A stretch of 64,000 nucleotides of DNA from Dirofilaria immitis (lineage: Eukaryota; Nematoda; Chromadorea; Rhabditida; Onchocercidae), in assembly GCA_024305405.1 (NCBI GenBank), contig JAKNDB010000092.1, positions 2,201,501 to 2,265,500 on the forward strand, in the 5' to 3' direction. Within the stretch, counting starts at the first letter, position 1; each line of letters begins with the position of its first letter. A program made the position numbers and the translations under genes. The notes beneath the pieces are model-generated. The model had not been told where the DNA came from, ran no database searches, and saw nothing but the letters and a program-made list of their open reading frames with translations. Of this stretch, positions 12,733-24,858 are shown in pieces.

Positions 12733-15700
12733 TCAACTAAAGTGAAATTGAAATGAAAATGGACCACCGTTTTCGCGAAATGGAAATCCACTCTGAAAGG
12801 GATGACGGAAACTTTCTTGCTGCTGTTCCGGATCCAGCGGATCTTCTCCATTGTCATATCGTGCCCTTTTTTCTGGATCAATGAGAACCTGAAATTACAT
12901 TTTTTTCGAATTCAGAGGATGCACCGCCATTATATCGAAGACATCTAACAAAGCCTAGTAAGACTGAGATTGTAACTGGAAGATGCCGCTTCAAATACAC
13001 AAACGAACAGACCTCTCTTGCATCTGCAATGTCAACAAACATCTTTTCTGCTATTTGTTTCTCCTTTTCATCACTGAAATTATCTGGATGCCATTTTTGT
13101 GCTTCCTTCCGGTATGCTTTGATAATGTCTCTTTGCTTGCATTTCTAAAAAATTTTTTGAAATCTGATTAATTAAATCTAAGTACAACTTGCTATTTAAT
13201 CAAAATGTGACTTTGGAAATTCCTAGACTTCAAAAACTATCTTGAGTTCTTCCTGCAGTGTCAATCACTCTCATCAGAATGCTTTTATAGCACAGATGAA
13301 ATTTTATCCCAAAATCATATACAAAAATTTGGTTTTTCCGATTCAGGTTTTCAAAAAGACTGAAGCTGAAAACAATTTATATCAATTCCTCCTATAAAAG
13401 AAAAAAAGGATAGAAATACGAAAAATGCTTTACTTCCTGATACCAAGAATTTTATAATAATCTCTTTTTCCAACTTGTTTTTTTAGTTTCTGCGCTCTAT
13501 GAAGACCTTCTCTAGCTCGTCTCGATTCTTCATGCCCATTCACTGCTTTTTGATAATCCTCAATTGCTAAAAACACAATTCCATGTACTTTACTTAATTT
13601 TCATATTACAAAACGAGAAAAAATAATTCGTATCTACATTACAAATTCAAATCTTTAAACTTATTCTTTTAAGGAAGAAAAACTGTTCCATTCTACCTTT
13701 AATTTTCTTAACTCTTCGATTTCCAAAATTTTCTCAACTTTTTTCTTTAACATATTCTCCAAATGAAAGAACAACTGACTTCCTTATAGATACAGCTCTC
13801 TAGCAACAACCGTTCCCCGCCAGTCATTTCTATCCCGCAGGGAAAAAACTGGAGACTGACTATATTATTAAAGAAAAATTATACAGACCTTCATCATACT
13901 TCTCATACATTAAAAATGCCTCAGCCCTATCACAAAGCACATCGAGATCATTCGGGTCACCGTACTTAAGTACTTCCGAACAAGCCAATATCGATTCAGC
14001 AAAGTGCCCAGCCTTAAAATGAATTTATGAGAAACTTGCTAATACCATTAGAAAAATACCATTGAAAGACCTTCTTAGATGAAAAACTTACATTTCCATT
14101 TATATGCATTTGAAAATCCTTTCAAAAATACAATTTTTCGTGAATGATGGGCCTACGAACTTATAAATAATTAATTATCCCGTAACGGTAGCCAGTAACT
14201 AAACAGTTCTCTCTACATTCTATTTCACTTAAATATAACAGTTCTAAAAGCGCAAAAAACCTAAATAACGGCCCCACAAATAAGTTGTGAAGAATGATAC
14301 GAAAACATTACTAAACTTTCGTTATTATATAAACTTATCTTCCTATTGATTGACATAAAAGTAATCTTAGTGAAATGATTAAAAATGAATAAAGAAAGAA
14401 AGCGAGTCTTCTTTATTCTGAAAGGAGTTTTCCAAAGCTTCTCTAAGTTATATCTACCAAAAATTATAATTTACTTTCCACTGTACGATAAAAATTTGAT
14501 ACGAAAGCATATACGCGAATAATAAACTAGGATTGTTCGTATTTCGTGGAAATCAAGTAGTCGAAATTTCAGTGTGAAAGGCAAGCACGTAAAAATTTTG
14601 ACAGGATATTTTTGACAGGAAAAAATTTTGACACACATTTTGAGCAATTAAAATAACCAACCGCGCTAGGAGAGATAATATAAACTATGGAAACTATCAC
14701 TGGAATCTAAAGAAAAGTAAATTCTTTTTGCTTTTATGCCTTCTTCTGAAACCAGTTTTTTAAGGAGAAAATTGAGGCTCTACAATATAAAACGGTCAAT
14801 TAAAAGTACCAAAACATCTTACATTCAGATTGCATTTGCATGTTTGTCTATAAACATCCAATTGGATACTTTCCACTTTTTTCAGCTTTCAAAATTTGTA
14901 CTGCTTTGTCCAAGCAATCCACCCACCTCTCTTCTCGTACTAGTTGATTGAGTGATTCACGCATTTTCGCCAATTTTTTCGTTTTTTATAAAAGAAAAAC
15001 ATAATTCATCATCCGGATTCAATTTTAGACATTCCCGTATTTGACTGAAATAATATCTCATTAGTAAATGCTTAAATGTTGGCTCCATCTTAACTCAGTA
15101 TCTTTTAAATCTCAAATATTTTTTTATTTCTAGTGTACAATTTTCATTGTAAGGATATTGTGTTATTTTTTTTACAACAGCAGTTGATTTTGAGCGAGAG
15201 CACAAAAAAGCAAAAGAATACACAGTATCTCATATTTTTCACAAACAGCACAAGAAAAATAATCATTACGCTAAGAACCATTTTTATAATCACTATGTTA
15301 AGGAACCTAACGAGTTGTACCTCCAGTGAGGCGAAATAACTATGAGGACAATTCATTAGCTTTTAAATTTTAACACATCTTCCTCACCACATGTTAAAAG
15401 TAGAATATAACAAGTAAAGTATAGGTTAGTACCAACTAAATGGTTCGCAAAATTAAAATCTTAACATATATAAATATGCGAAAAAAATGCAATTACTTCA
15501 ATGACTCTTCAACATCACCCGCTAAATAATAAAGCTGTGAGATTTTGTAGAATGTCTCCGTGCTATCCGGCAATAACTTAGTGACAGTTCTATAATCTGC
15601 GATTGCTTTCTGCATATTTCCGAGTTTTTCTCGGCATTTCGCACGATTTCTATATAAATTCGCATACCACTGACAAACCTAAATTTTATTTGACCTCAAG

Positions 15701-17404
15701 AATGACTTTAAAATATGCAAGACAGCAATCATCACCAGACCAAACTCAAAATATTTTGCTACTTTCCTAAGCATTAAGCTTAGCGAACATTTTATCATAC
15801 AAAAATAATTTCTGGATTTCCCATGCACAAATTGCCAGCAGTCTACCGCTTCAGTAAAAATTTGAAGTCAACTGAATAAAGCTTTAATCTGCTTTATTTT
15901 CTTTACAATTTTGATTAAATTGCTAATTATTAAAGAATGCAGAATTTGAATGTAAATGATTGTCAATTATAATATTTGTAATCATAAAGATATTATTAGT
16001 CATGTTCACCTACACCACTACAAGAAAAATCTTAATTTATCAACAGTTTAATGCAAAAGAAAAACTTTGTAGGACATTTTTGAAAAATATTATAGCTATA
16101 TCAACAAGAGATTTCCTTGACGCGCTAATAATTTTTCGATCACGTATCTATGATACGACTATACACTTTCTGACTGTGGTGAAATATAAGCAATTTTTTT
16201 AGAGATTTTCGGAAATAAAATTAGTTTGATTAAATATTAAATCTGAATTTAAATGCCCACACAGCAACTAGAAAATACCAGCTGAAAATTCGGAATCAAA
16301 TAAAGTGGTAGACTTACTTCTATAGCACTACTATAAAGTGATTCTGCAGAAACGAGATCACCGATATCAAAATAATCATCAGCTTCCTCAATGATTTGTT
16401 TTACTCTTTCAATTGATAACAATTTCTTCGATATATCCTTATTTAATGGATCTGCTTTTGCCTATAAGGACTAAAGAGGTTTTTCAGATTACTGACATAT
16501 TTGCTATATATCATCTGATATAAAGTACACTTTCACATTATAAATATCAAGAATTGTGTTTCAAACTAAAAAATTAGTATAAGCAAGATAAATGAGCTTA
16601 AATCTTACAGCAGTCTCAAAATCTGTTTTTGCCTGATGTATGTCTCCTTGTTTTAACAGTACATTTCCTCTTTCGACGCGAGCCTTCAATGAAAGTTATT
16701 TTCTTAAAAATTATGCCATTTGAAAGTATACACTAGTTCGAAATTCAAACATACTTATCATACAGGCAAAAGATTCCGTCATACTTACTGCGATAAAATT
16801 TGGTTTCAGTTTAATCACTGAGTTCAGATCAGATAGTGCTGCTTTGGATTTGCCAATAGCAAGATATACTGTTGCACGGCTATATAAAGTCTGATAATCT
16901 TTGGGATCTAAATCTGCAATGTAAAAAAAAGGTAAATTTTTAGGATCTAGGATTTAAATCAAAATCTGCAATATAAGATTTCTCTATCAAAACAAACTTG
17001 TCCTGTCAAACAGGATAACTAAGAAAAATCAAGATAAAATAAAACCAAACTTAGAGAGAATATAAAAAAGAATTGATAGGTAATGTCATAAAAACAGTAA
17101 GAACAAACCAATAGCAGCGTGATAATGGCTTAAGGCATCGGCAAATTGACCCTTGGACAAGAACTGTCTTCCCATTTCCATATGTTTGCTGACTTCTGCT
17201 TGGCGGCAGTCAATCACTGAATAACAAACTTTTGAACCTCAAATTGCTTTCAAAATTTCACCACGAAAACTAAATTTAAGCAGACTTACTAGTGATATCT
17301 CGTAATATGAACACCATAAAGATCCAAATCAGATCTGACTGCCAACGAACAAAATCACAGCTGATCGTTACTCCATACCTATCTTCTGTCCAATGCAACG
17401 GCAT
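12733..17404 (-). CDS. DNAJC3: DNAJC3 / p58IPK homologue, ER TPR and J-domain co-chaperone
   Basis: Co-chaperone of ER Hsp70 (BiP): TPR repeats bind unfolded clients and the C-terminal J domain stimulates ATPase. Exons 5'-3': 17290-17404, 17109-17216, 16789-16913, 16609-16683, 16318-16461, 15497-15678, 14823-15044, 13889-14012, 13434-13566, 13013-13144, 12733-12888. Near the N-terminus a hydrophobic segment (LIWIFMVFIL) should be the ER signal, then TPR blocks such as KHMEMGRQFLSKGQFADAL. The J domain has KRDYYKILG, KAYRKEAQKWHPDNF (HPD present) and the family tail DNGEDPLDPE and FSFQFHFS. The ATG follows an ATTCAG acceptor. Total 1516 nt, two short of 506 codons. I place losses at 14990-14993, 14974-14979 and about 13129, and a one-base gain at 14877-14882. 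It is divergent from SF3A2 across 1.25 kb. Confidence 0.95.
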
Positions 17405-18653
17405 TATGATCTGAATATAAACAAAAGAGATTGAATATTCATTTTTTGATAAATGATTTCGAATCTAACACAGAGTTTTAAAAGAATATCACTTGAATTA
17501 AAGATACTGCTATCACACAGCAATATCTTCAATTCAAATTATATTTTTCCAAAATTTCAATAATGTTGGAAGGGTGTGATCATAATATAAAATTTATGAT
17601 TTCTCTTCATCTACCAAAAATATAACAGAGGCAATCAAGGACAAATTTTTTTAAATTTCCTTATTTTCGTCATCCTCTCATTATTCAGTTACTGCACAAT
17701 CATTTCAACTGTCCAGTTAGAACCCGAATTCAATTCGATATCAGACTTTAAGGGATAGTCTAACCAAGTAAAAAGGAACCAACCACTTATTACCAGACAT
17801 CATACTACATCATCAATTATGCAACGTCATCTATTCACTACCGTATGCAATGTAGCTTTGTAAGATGCCCTTAGTTTACAGTTCCTTTTTCTCTTGTATA
17901 GTTCTAAACACGTACGCGGTGACGAGCGGGTATATTTTACATAAACATTTTGCTTTCAGTAAATGGGATAGATATGAAATTAACAAGAGAAAGTTCAAAG
18001 GTTAGAGACTAAGGCGACTTCGACTGTTGGCATCGTGCCAAGATCTCAGGTTAATTCACTTGTATCTATTTTTTTCATCCATGAGTGGTATTATAGATCT
18101 ATTATAGATCTTATATAGATCCTGGACACTTGGACAACTATAGAATAGTCGTAATCAATTCGTACTCTTTTCGTAGATTGAATATGTCACATTGCTAGAC
18201 ATTATTTTACCTATGTGTTACGCCATGTTTTGTGGTTTTAAGCACGGCGAGTAATCCTCCAAACTTCATATAATCCTATAAGGCACTGTATCGTTCCAGT
18301 ATTGGTGATATAATTTATAAGCAGGATGTTTCGTCAGAGACATGTGATTTAGTAGAAAAGCTGGAGCTGATATTCGTTAATCGACTCTATCTCTCTGAGC
18401 TGTTAGCTAGTCAACATTGCTGACTTGTTTCTCTCAGTGCAATATTAATCGAAAGAAGTTACTGATTCAGAAAAGGAGAAAGAAAGCTTAAATATTAGCT
18501 GAGACCTTTCATCCCTTCACTTTCCTGGTTTATTGCAGATAAGGGATTTTTATTATCTCTTCGTTATTTTAATTGATTAACAAATCATATCGAGTTGAAT
18601 TTCGAATATTGAAACATTCACATGACATTTAATTCATTTTCTTATTTCAGATT
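17405..18653. other. divergent intergenic/promoter region between DNAJC3 and SF3A2
   Basis: Head-to-head promoters should lie here. A cluster of three overlapping TATAGATC-type repeats is at 18090-18122. No gene and no clear core promoter motif were seen. Confidence 0.45.
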
Positions 18654-20473
18654 ATGGATTTTCAAAATCGTGCAGGTGGTAAAACTGGTGGCGGTGGAGT
18701 GGCATCTTGGTCTGACGCAAATGTTGACCGACGCGAAAGATTGCGCCAGTTAGCGTTAGAAACAATCGATTTACAAAAGATCCATACTTTATGAAAAATC
18801 ATTTGGGTGGTTATGAATGCAAACTTTGTTTAACGCTGCACAACAACGAAGGTAAGGTATATATAACTATAAATTTTATAAGAAATTCTTGATTCTAGAG
18901 ATAACTTATAAGTAAAATTGATCAAACCAAATCATATAGATAGCTTGTTTTTCTTTAGATTTTTTGCATTTATTGATCTAGAGTGTTCAATGAAACCTGA
19001 AAGTCACTCCTTCCTTTCATCCTTTCATAGGTTTTTTCATGTAAAGTAGCTCCTTCCATTCATGTTTTTCATGAATTTTAATTAAATTTCTCGAAAGTTG
19101 TTACTCTTACTAATTTTTTTGTAATCACAGTTTAAATTTCTCGAATTCTGTTGGTAATTTTAATTACAAAAGATTTTGATTGCTGATTATTGATTGCCGG
19201 AAATTGTATTCTTTATTATTTCAATATTTTAGGCTCCTACTTAGCGCATACACAAGGCAAAAAACATCAATCGAATTTGGCTCGGCGTGCTGCAAAAGAA
19301 GCAACCGACCAACCGTATATGCCTTTGCCGCAACAAATCAAAGTGGAGCCGAAGAAATTTGTCAAAATTGGCAGACCTGGTTATAAGGTATATTATTTGT
19401 GCGACTTTATTGCAGCGAAATTTAAGTTTCTTTTTGCAACTTTTTGCTCTCTAGGTCACAAAAGAACGAGATCCATCAACAGGTCAGCAGGCTTTGCTAT
19501 TCCAAATTGATTACCCGGAAATTGCTGAAGGCGTTACTCCCAGACATCGGTAAAGCTTTATACAATCATTATTCATAAATAATATGCTCGTATAATGCTC
19601 GCTAATGCAATCATTTTTAATTCATAAGAAGAAATTTATTTTTAAAACACACAGGTTTATGTCAGCTTACGAACAAAAAGTGCAGCCGCCCGATAAAAGA
19701 TGGCAGTACATTCTTTTTGCTGCTGAACCATACGAAACTATTGCTTTTAAAATACCATCAAGAGAGGTAGATAAAGCGGAAGACAAGTTTTGGACTTTAT
19801 GGAATAAAGATACTAAGCAGGTAAGATTTTTAAGAAATTGTTTTATAAGAATGCTCTTCAAATGTGATTTATAATCGTTTTATCTTTCGTCACTGAATTT
19901 CATTAAACAACGGTTGCCATAACTTAGTTGAATTTTCATCTAAATATTGTATAAAAATTTTGATTAGTGGAATTTGCAAGGAAAATGAAGTCATGATACA
20001 CTATTTGATGATTAGAGCTTCTTTTTATTATTAATTTGGCAAGACAAGGATTTGTTTGGAATTTATGCTTTTTCCTCAGTGTATTCCTCATCGAAGATTA
20101 GTGGAAATCACAGTCTTTTTAATCTCTTAAAAGAGAAAAGGAACAAAGAAAAACAAAAGATGTATAACAGATATGTAAGTTATGTGTAATACATATTGTA
20201 GAATAATGCTACGAAATGACTGAATAATCTAACTTTTTCGTTTTTAATAAAATCACCTAATGTTTGACTTTGCTTATTTATTTATGTTTTTTGCTGCGTT
20301 TCCATTGTATGGCAGTATAACTATAGTTGTTTTCAGTTTTTATGCAATTCGCATTTCGTTTCGACCGGATGTCCCAGCATGATGACCCTCCGCCTCCTCC
20401 TTCATCTGCAGCTGCTGCAATGATACGACCTTCACCAGTGCCTCCGCCTATGTTTCTACCTCCACCTTTTTAA
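18654..20473 (+). CDS. SF3A2: splicing factor 3A subunit 2 (SF3a66)
   Basis: Subunit of the U2 snRNP SF3a complex, needed for branch-site recognition in the nucleus. Exons: 18654-18851, 19233-19387, 19455-19549, 19655-19820, 20337-20473. Near-identical to the animal family: MDFQNRAGGKTGGGGVASW start, the matrin-type C2H2 zinc finger (YECKLCLTLHNNEGSYLAHTQ GKKH), KKFVKIGRPGYKVTKERDP, LLFQIDYPEIAEGVTPRHR, RWQYILFAAEPYETIAFKIP. The Pro-rich tail is short (about 30 residues), so the protein is near 250 aa; the long vertebrate Pro repeats are absent. The ATG sits 3 nt after a TTTCAG acceptor, fitting trans-splicing. Exons total 751 nt, two short of 753: a G is missing at about 18779 (AAG-GAT becomes AAGAT) and a T in the T5 run at 20337-20341. 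Both lie inside invariant blocks of an essential gene, so sequencing error is more likely than loss. Confidence 0.97.
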
Positions 20474-21724
20474 GTGCTAGATTCTTTAGTATCTTCTTAA
20501 ACTTGTTTATTTGTACAGAACATAGATCAATTTATCTTTTCAAGATTGAGCGATTACATATATTTTTCGATTTTGATGAATGAATTAAATCCATCCTACG
20601 AAATATTTAATATTTGTTTTATTTGAAAAAGAAAGAAAGAAGAAAACAGTCATTTTTTTCAAAATGTTAATGAGTATAAACAGTCATTTTTTCAAAATGT
20701 TAATGAGTATATGAAAAAGACGTTTGCTGTTATGTATTCCTGGGGAAGAAGTAACTAGGATAATTTTAATTTTTTTTCAAAGCTGTATTAACCATATAGT
20801 TCAATAATAAGTGCAAATTTTCTTATTTGAAATAAAATTTGATAAAAATGTTATAGATATTATTGAACCTATTCTGATATAGTCCAGTTCCCTTCATTTC
20901 TGTGTCATGTTAAATCGTTTCCAGAGATTGTTTGAATGAATAAGGGCTTCATATTTAATGGAAGAAGTCTGAGGATATATGATTTAGAGACAAGAAATAA
21001 GTAACAATTCTACATAGCATTATATCTATATCAGTTCTTTCTATAATGTTCTTCGTATATTTTTAATTCGGCCCCATGTGTGTAGATAAATCAACATTCA
21101 TAGCTACACTTTAGCACGAACCGTATTTTTCGTTAACTATTGTGACCACTAGTACTCTTATCAGTGATATATAGTGGTTGGATGTGGGCATTGTTGAATG
21201 ATTGATTTTCAGCTCTGAAATGTTCGATCTGTACATTCACCAGCAGGCTGGAGAGCTTGTGTTTTTCTATTATACTAGGAAAGTAGGAGAAAATTGATGT
21301 CAGCAGGTGTTGTATATTGTCCTGTTAAGATATCGCTGCAGAATTCGGTTTTCGGTTGTTGTTTTACTTCACTTCATTTATCATTCACTGATGTGAGCGT
21401 ATGCATAACAAGGATACTGCATTAGCAGGCTAAAATAATGTTCGGTTCAAAAGCTCTGTACCTAATTACTCGAACTTTTTAAGACATATTTGTCAGTAGC
21501 TCTCATTGCTTATTTGGCAATCCAAATCTTCTATCCATTTTTCACAATATTTTATGCATTCCGAATTCAATACATTTATTTGGCATTCTATCAGCAAATG
21601 CAGTACATAACAAATGTAATAATATAAAATATTGTGAAAAATGGTTATCAGCAACATATCTGTTCCTTATTAGTCTTCCTACACTTCAGATTTAAAGTTG
21701 TGTAAAGTTTGTTTAGCGATCAGC
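20474..21724. other. intergenic region SF3A2 to LAMP
   Basis: Holds an AATAAA at 20831-20836 that could end SF3A2 transcripts and the 33-34 bp tandem duplication at 20645-20711. No gene seen. Confidence 0.45.
20645..20711 (+). repeat. two-copy tandem repeat, 34 and 33 bp
   Basis: Unit starts AACAGTCATTTTTT and ends AATGAGTATA. The two copies differ only by one T in a T7/T6 run, itself a homopolymer length difference. Confidence 0.9.
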
Positions 21725-23459
21725 ATGGCATCTTTATTTTTCTTGATGTACTTCGGTATGGTTTTCTTTTTTCTTTAGTTTTTATTTCACTTCTAATTTT
21801 TATTTTGTCTTCATGAAAATATTTAAATTTTTTGAATTTTTTTAAAATTATTCAGGAAAATGTCAAATATCATTTTGTTTTTCTTTTTATGGCCCTTCAT
21901 TTGCAGCAATTTATATTCCCATCATCGCATGTAATCACTATTATGTCACATCCAAATCCAAGGATACATGCATCATTCTGGATTCAAACATTACTGGTAT
22001 CCTTCATTACACGAAGGTTTGTTTAATTATTTCTGTTTCACTTGAAATTCAAATAAATGTATTATTCTTTTATTAGAGTCTCTAATAAAAGACATTCAAT
22101 TCATTTTGACTGATTTTTAATTTAAATTAATAATTCATGTATTAATGGCTGAATTTGTAGTCTGACAATAGCACGGATCAGTTTAGATTCAATATCAGTG
22201 GGCACGCAGATGGTTCCTGCGAACAAACTCAATACATTAATATAAGGTATTCCTTCTGCATTTCCATGATGTTACAATAGTAGTATATTAATTATTTCAG
22301 AGCAGAATTAATTAAAATTTTTACATGAAAGATAAACAAGCATTATTTTTCCTATTTGATTTCATTCCCAAACTAAATTTTGTAAGATACTTCTTAATTT
22401 ATCTTGATGCTATTAAATAAATTTTGCATTATACTGTGCAAACACCTGATTTCGTTTTTTCCTTAATTATTGTCCGCTTAATATTTTCACATTTGTTCTT
22501 TTTACTATCGTCATTTTTTGGAATGGAAAGAATATGTAGTTCCAGGTTGCATTATGCTGTGAAGTCATTTTTTTACAGGTTCAACAGTTCCATGGGTTTA
22601 TTGAATTCAAGTTTAATAATTTATTTCAAACAGAGAAATGACTCGTTCCAAATCAGTAATTTTACCTTAGCAGTGTATTTTGAGCAAAAATTGAATGCAA
22701 CAGGTATGGATATTAGTTTTTTTGTGATAGGCATTAAGAATTAGCTCAAATAACCATATATTTTGAAAATTTTAAGAGAAGGAAAGTTTTTTACAAAGTA
22801 AATTTATTCACATTCAAGATTAGTGATATTCCATTTTGAAATATGGATGAATTTGAATGATAAGTATTTAATGATGTGATTGTTGGTTTTTGCATTGTTT
22901 TTCTTCAAATGTATATTCAATATATTTTAGAAGCGCGTCATATGTACCTGATGGATGAGCATGCGGAGCTTGATGGGAGTACCAATATCAATGAAGCATA
23001 TAAGTGTTCTGAACTAATTCTTAGTTTCGGAAATGGTACTGCAGTAAATCTTCATAATATACGACTCACTGCATACGCTCATCTCAATACTACTGAATTT
23101 CCTGGAAACCAAGGTTTGTTTTTCCTGCAGAAATAGATTTTCAGTTTCCCCTCAAACTTGCTTAGAAACCGATTAGTTTATGTATCTTCAAAATTTCTAC
23201 ATCCACTATTTTCTTCCAAATCTCTTCGACAACCTTGGAAGATCAAAGCCGAGAAAGTTTAGATAATTATCAAGTAATATGAAAATGGAATAGTTGAATA
23301 ATCGTTGTAGAATACGACATTTGCCAGTTAGATGTTCGTACTTCCGATTTGGTGCCGATTGTTGTGGGAATATGCCTTGCTGCTTTGGTAATCATTGTTT
23401 TAATTGCATATTTGGTTGGCCGAGCTCGAGCGAAACGTCAGGGTTATGCATCAGTGTGA
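21725..23459 (+). CDS. lmp-1: LAMP-family lysosome-associated membrane glycoprotein
   Basis: Type I lysosomal membrane glycoprotein. Exons: 21725-21755, 21856-22016, 22161-22246, 22579-22703, 22931-23113, 23311-23459; they sum to 735 nt (244 aa) with all phases matching and no indel. The luminal part has one LAMP domain with paired cysteines ([39 protein letters not shown]) and several N-glycosylation sequons. The end is diagnostic: [20 protein letters not shown] membrane segment, then [16 protein letters not shown], a GYxxPhi lysosomal sorting signal at the C-terminus. The N-terminus is uncertain. The ATG at 21725 follows a GATCAG acceptor and splices in frame but gives an unusual leader; an ATG at 21860 in exon 2 gives a better signal peptide ([13 protein letters not shown]) but needs a frame change to reach the domain. 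Confidence 0.88.
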
Positions 23460-24858
23460 ATTTCAGATTTATTATTTTCATCCGTGTATCTTATTTGTGG
23501 TGAATCCTAGATTGTCAGAGTTTTATGTAGACATTAGTTTCAATTATTTGTATAGAACTTAACATTCCATTTTCGGAATTCTTTTACACATCTAATTTTT
23601 CTCTTATAAGAATGTCCGTTCTGATTATGACATGCTGGTTTTCTTCCTTCTTTCTTGCAATGTTAAAATATACGTGAATTTTGAGAAATTGTTCATTTTT
23701 TGATATTGTACCATTGCCTTATTAGTTGAAGAATTGAAACTTTTCAGATTCCAATTATGTTTTGAAAACCATATATTTTTGTGCATGATTACGTGAAACT
23801 TTTTCCCTTTTTCTTCATTTTATATAATTTATATCTTTCATGAATGCTTGCGAAGTTATCCAACATTAAAGTTTTTTTTGATGGAGGTAGTATTAGATGA
23901 CACAGAAACCGAAACTCTCCATTGTATTTAAAAATTGTGTTGAAGTTAAAAAGACGATTTTATTTTGGGCTATTTATTGTCAACAGTGGGAAGAATGGAA
24001 ACTCATTGGCAAAGTCTGTCTTACTTAACGTCTACGATATTATTACTTATTGCTTTGCTTGACATAATGTATGTGCACTAGTACTGGATATTCATAACTT
24101 GAGGCGCCATACATTGAGTAGCGGGACCCAACATACTGTCATCTGTTTTTTGAGATTTGGCATGATTTTCTCTGAGATTACATTATTAAAATTTCCAGTT
24201 ACTTATTGTATATTTTTGCATTTTTATATAAAATATTTTTATAAATTAGCGTGTTAAAAATATTACAAGGCAGCTTACAAAAAACCTCTGCTTTTTCTGA
24301 TAATTGCTGAAGTGTTTTTCGCTTTTCACCTTCAAATGATGTTGTTCAGCAACTGAGTCAACTGTAATTGGTTTACCCGTTTATATCAATCTGGCACTCG
24401 GTTATGTTTGTATATAGTTGTTTAAGATTAAAACGTGTTGCATATTTAAATAGTTTTGTCATTCTAGAACTAATCTTCATAATTTTTGGCATTAAATATT
24501 GTTCAAGTTGGTTCTTCAAATTTAAAATGGAATCTTGATGAATGCAAACTTGAAATGTTAGCAAAAATGCATTTGGTATATGTTGACTTTCTTGCAACTT
24601 ATTTATGTAGTTCTTGGAAGTACTGATTTCATCAAAAAAATCGAACTTAGAGCGGATAAAGAAATATGTATAAGTCCCAATAGGATACGTGATTTTCAAT
24701 GGATCTGCAATTAGCTGACGATATACTTTGTGTGCCGGTGATATTCATAACCGGTGATATTCATAATATTTTCGATTTTTTTCCGCCGTATTGGCTCGTC
24801 CTATATTTAAAGTCTCGTATTGTGTTAAATGGTACTCAGTCTACTTATAATTTTTAGG
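23460..24858. other. intergenic region LAMP to PNPT1
   Basis: No gene seen. A 17 bp direct tandem repeat (CCGGTGATATTCATAA twice) lies at about 24735-24768, just upstream of the PNPT1 start. Confidence 0.45.
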
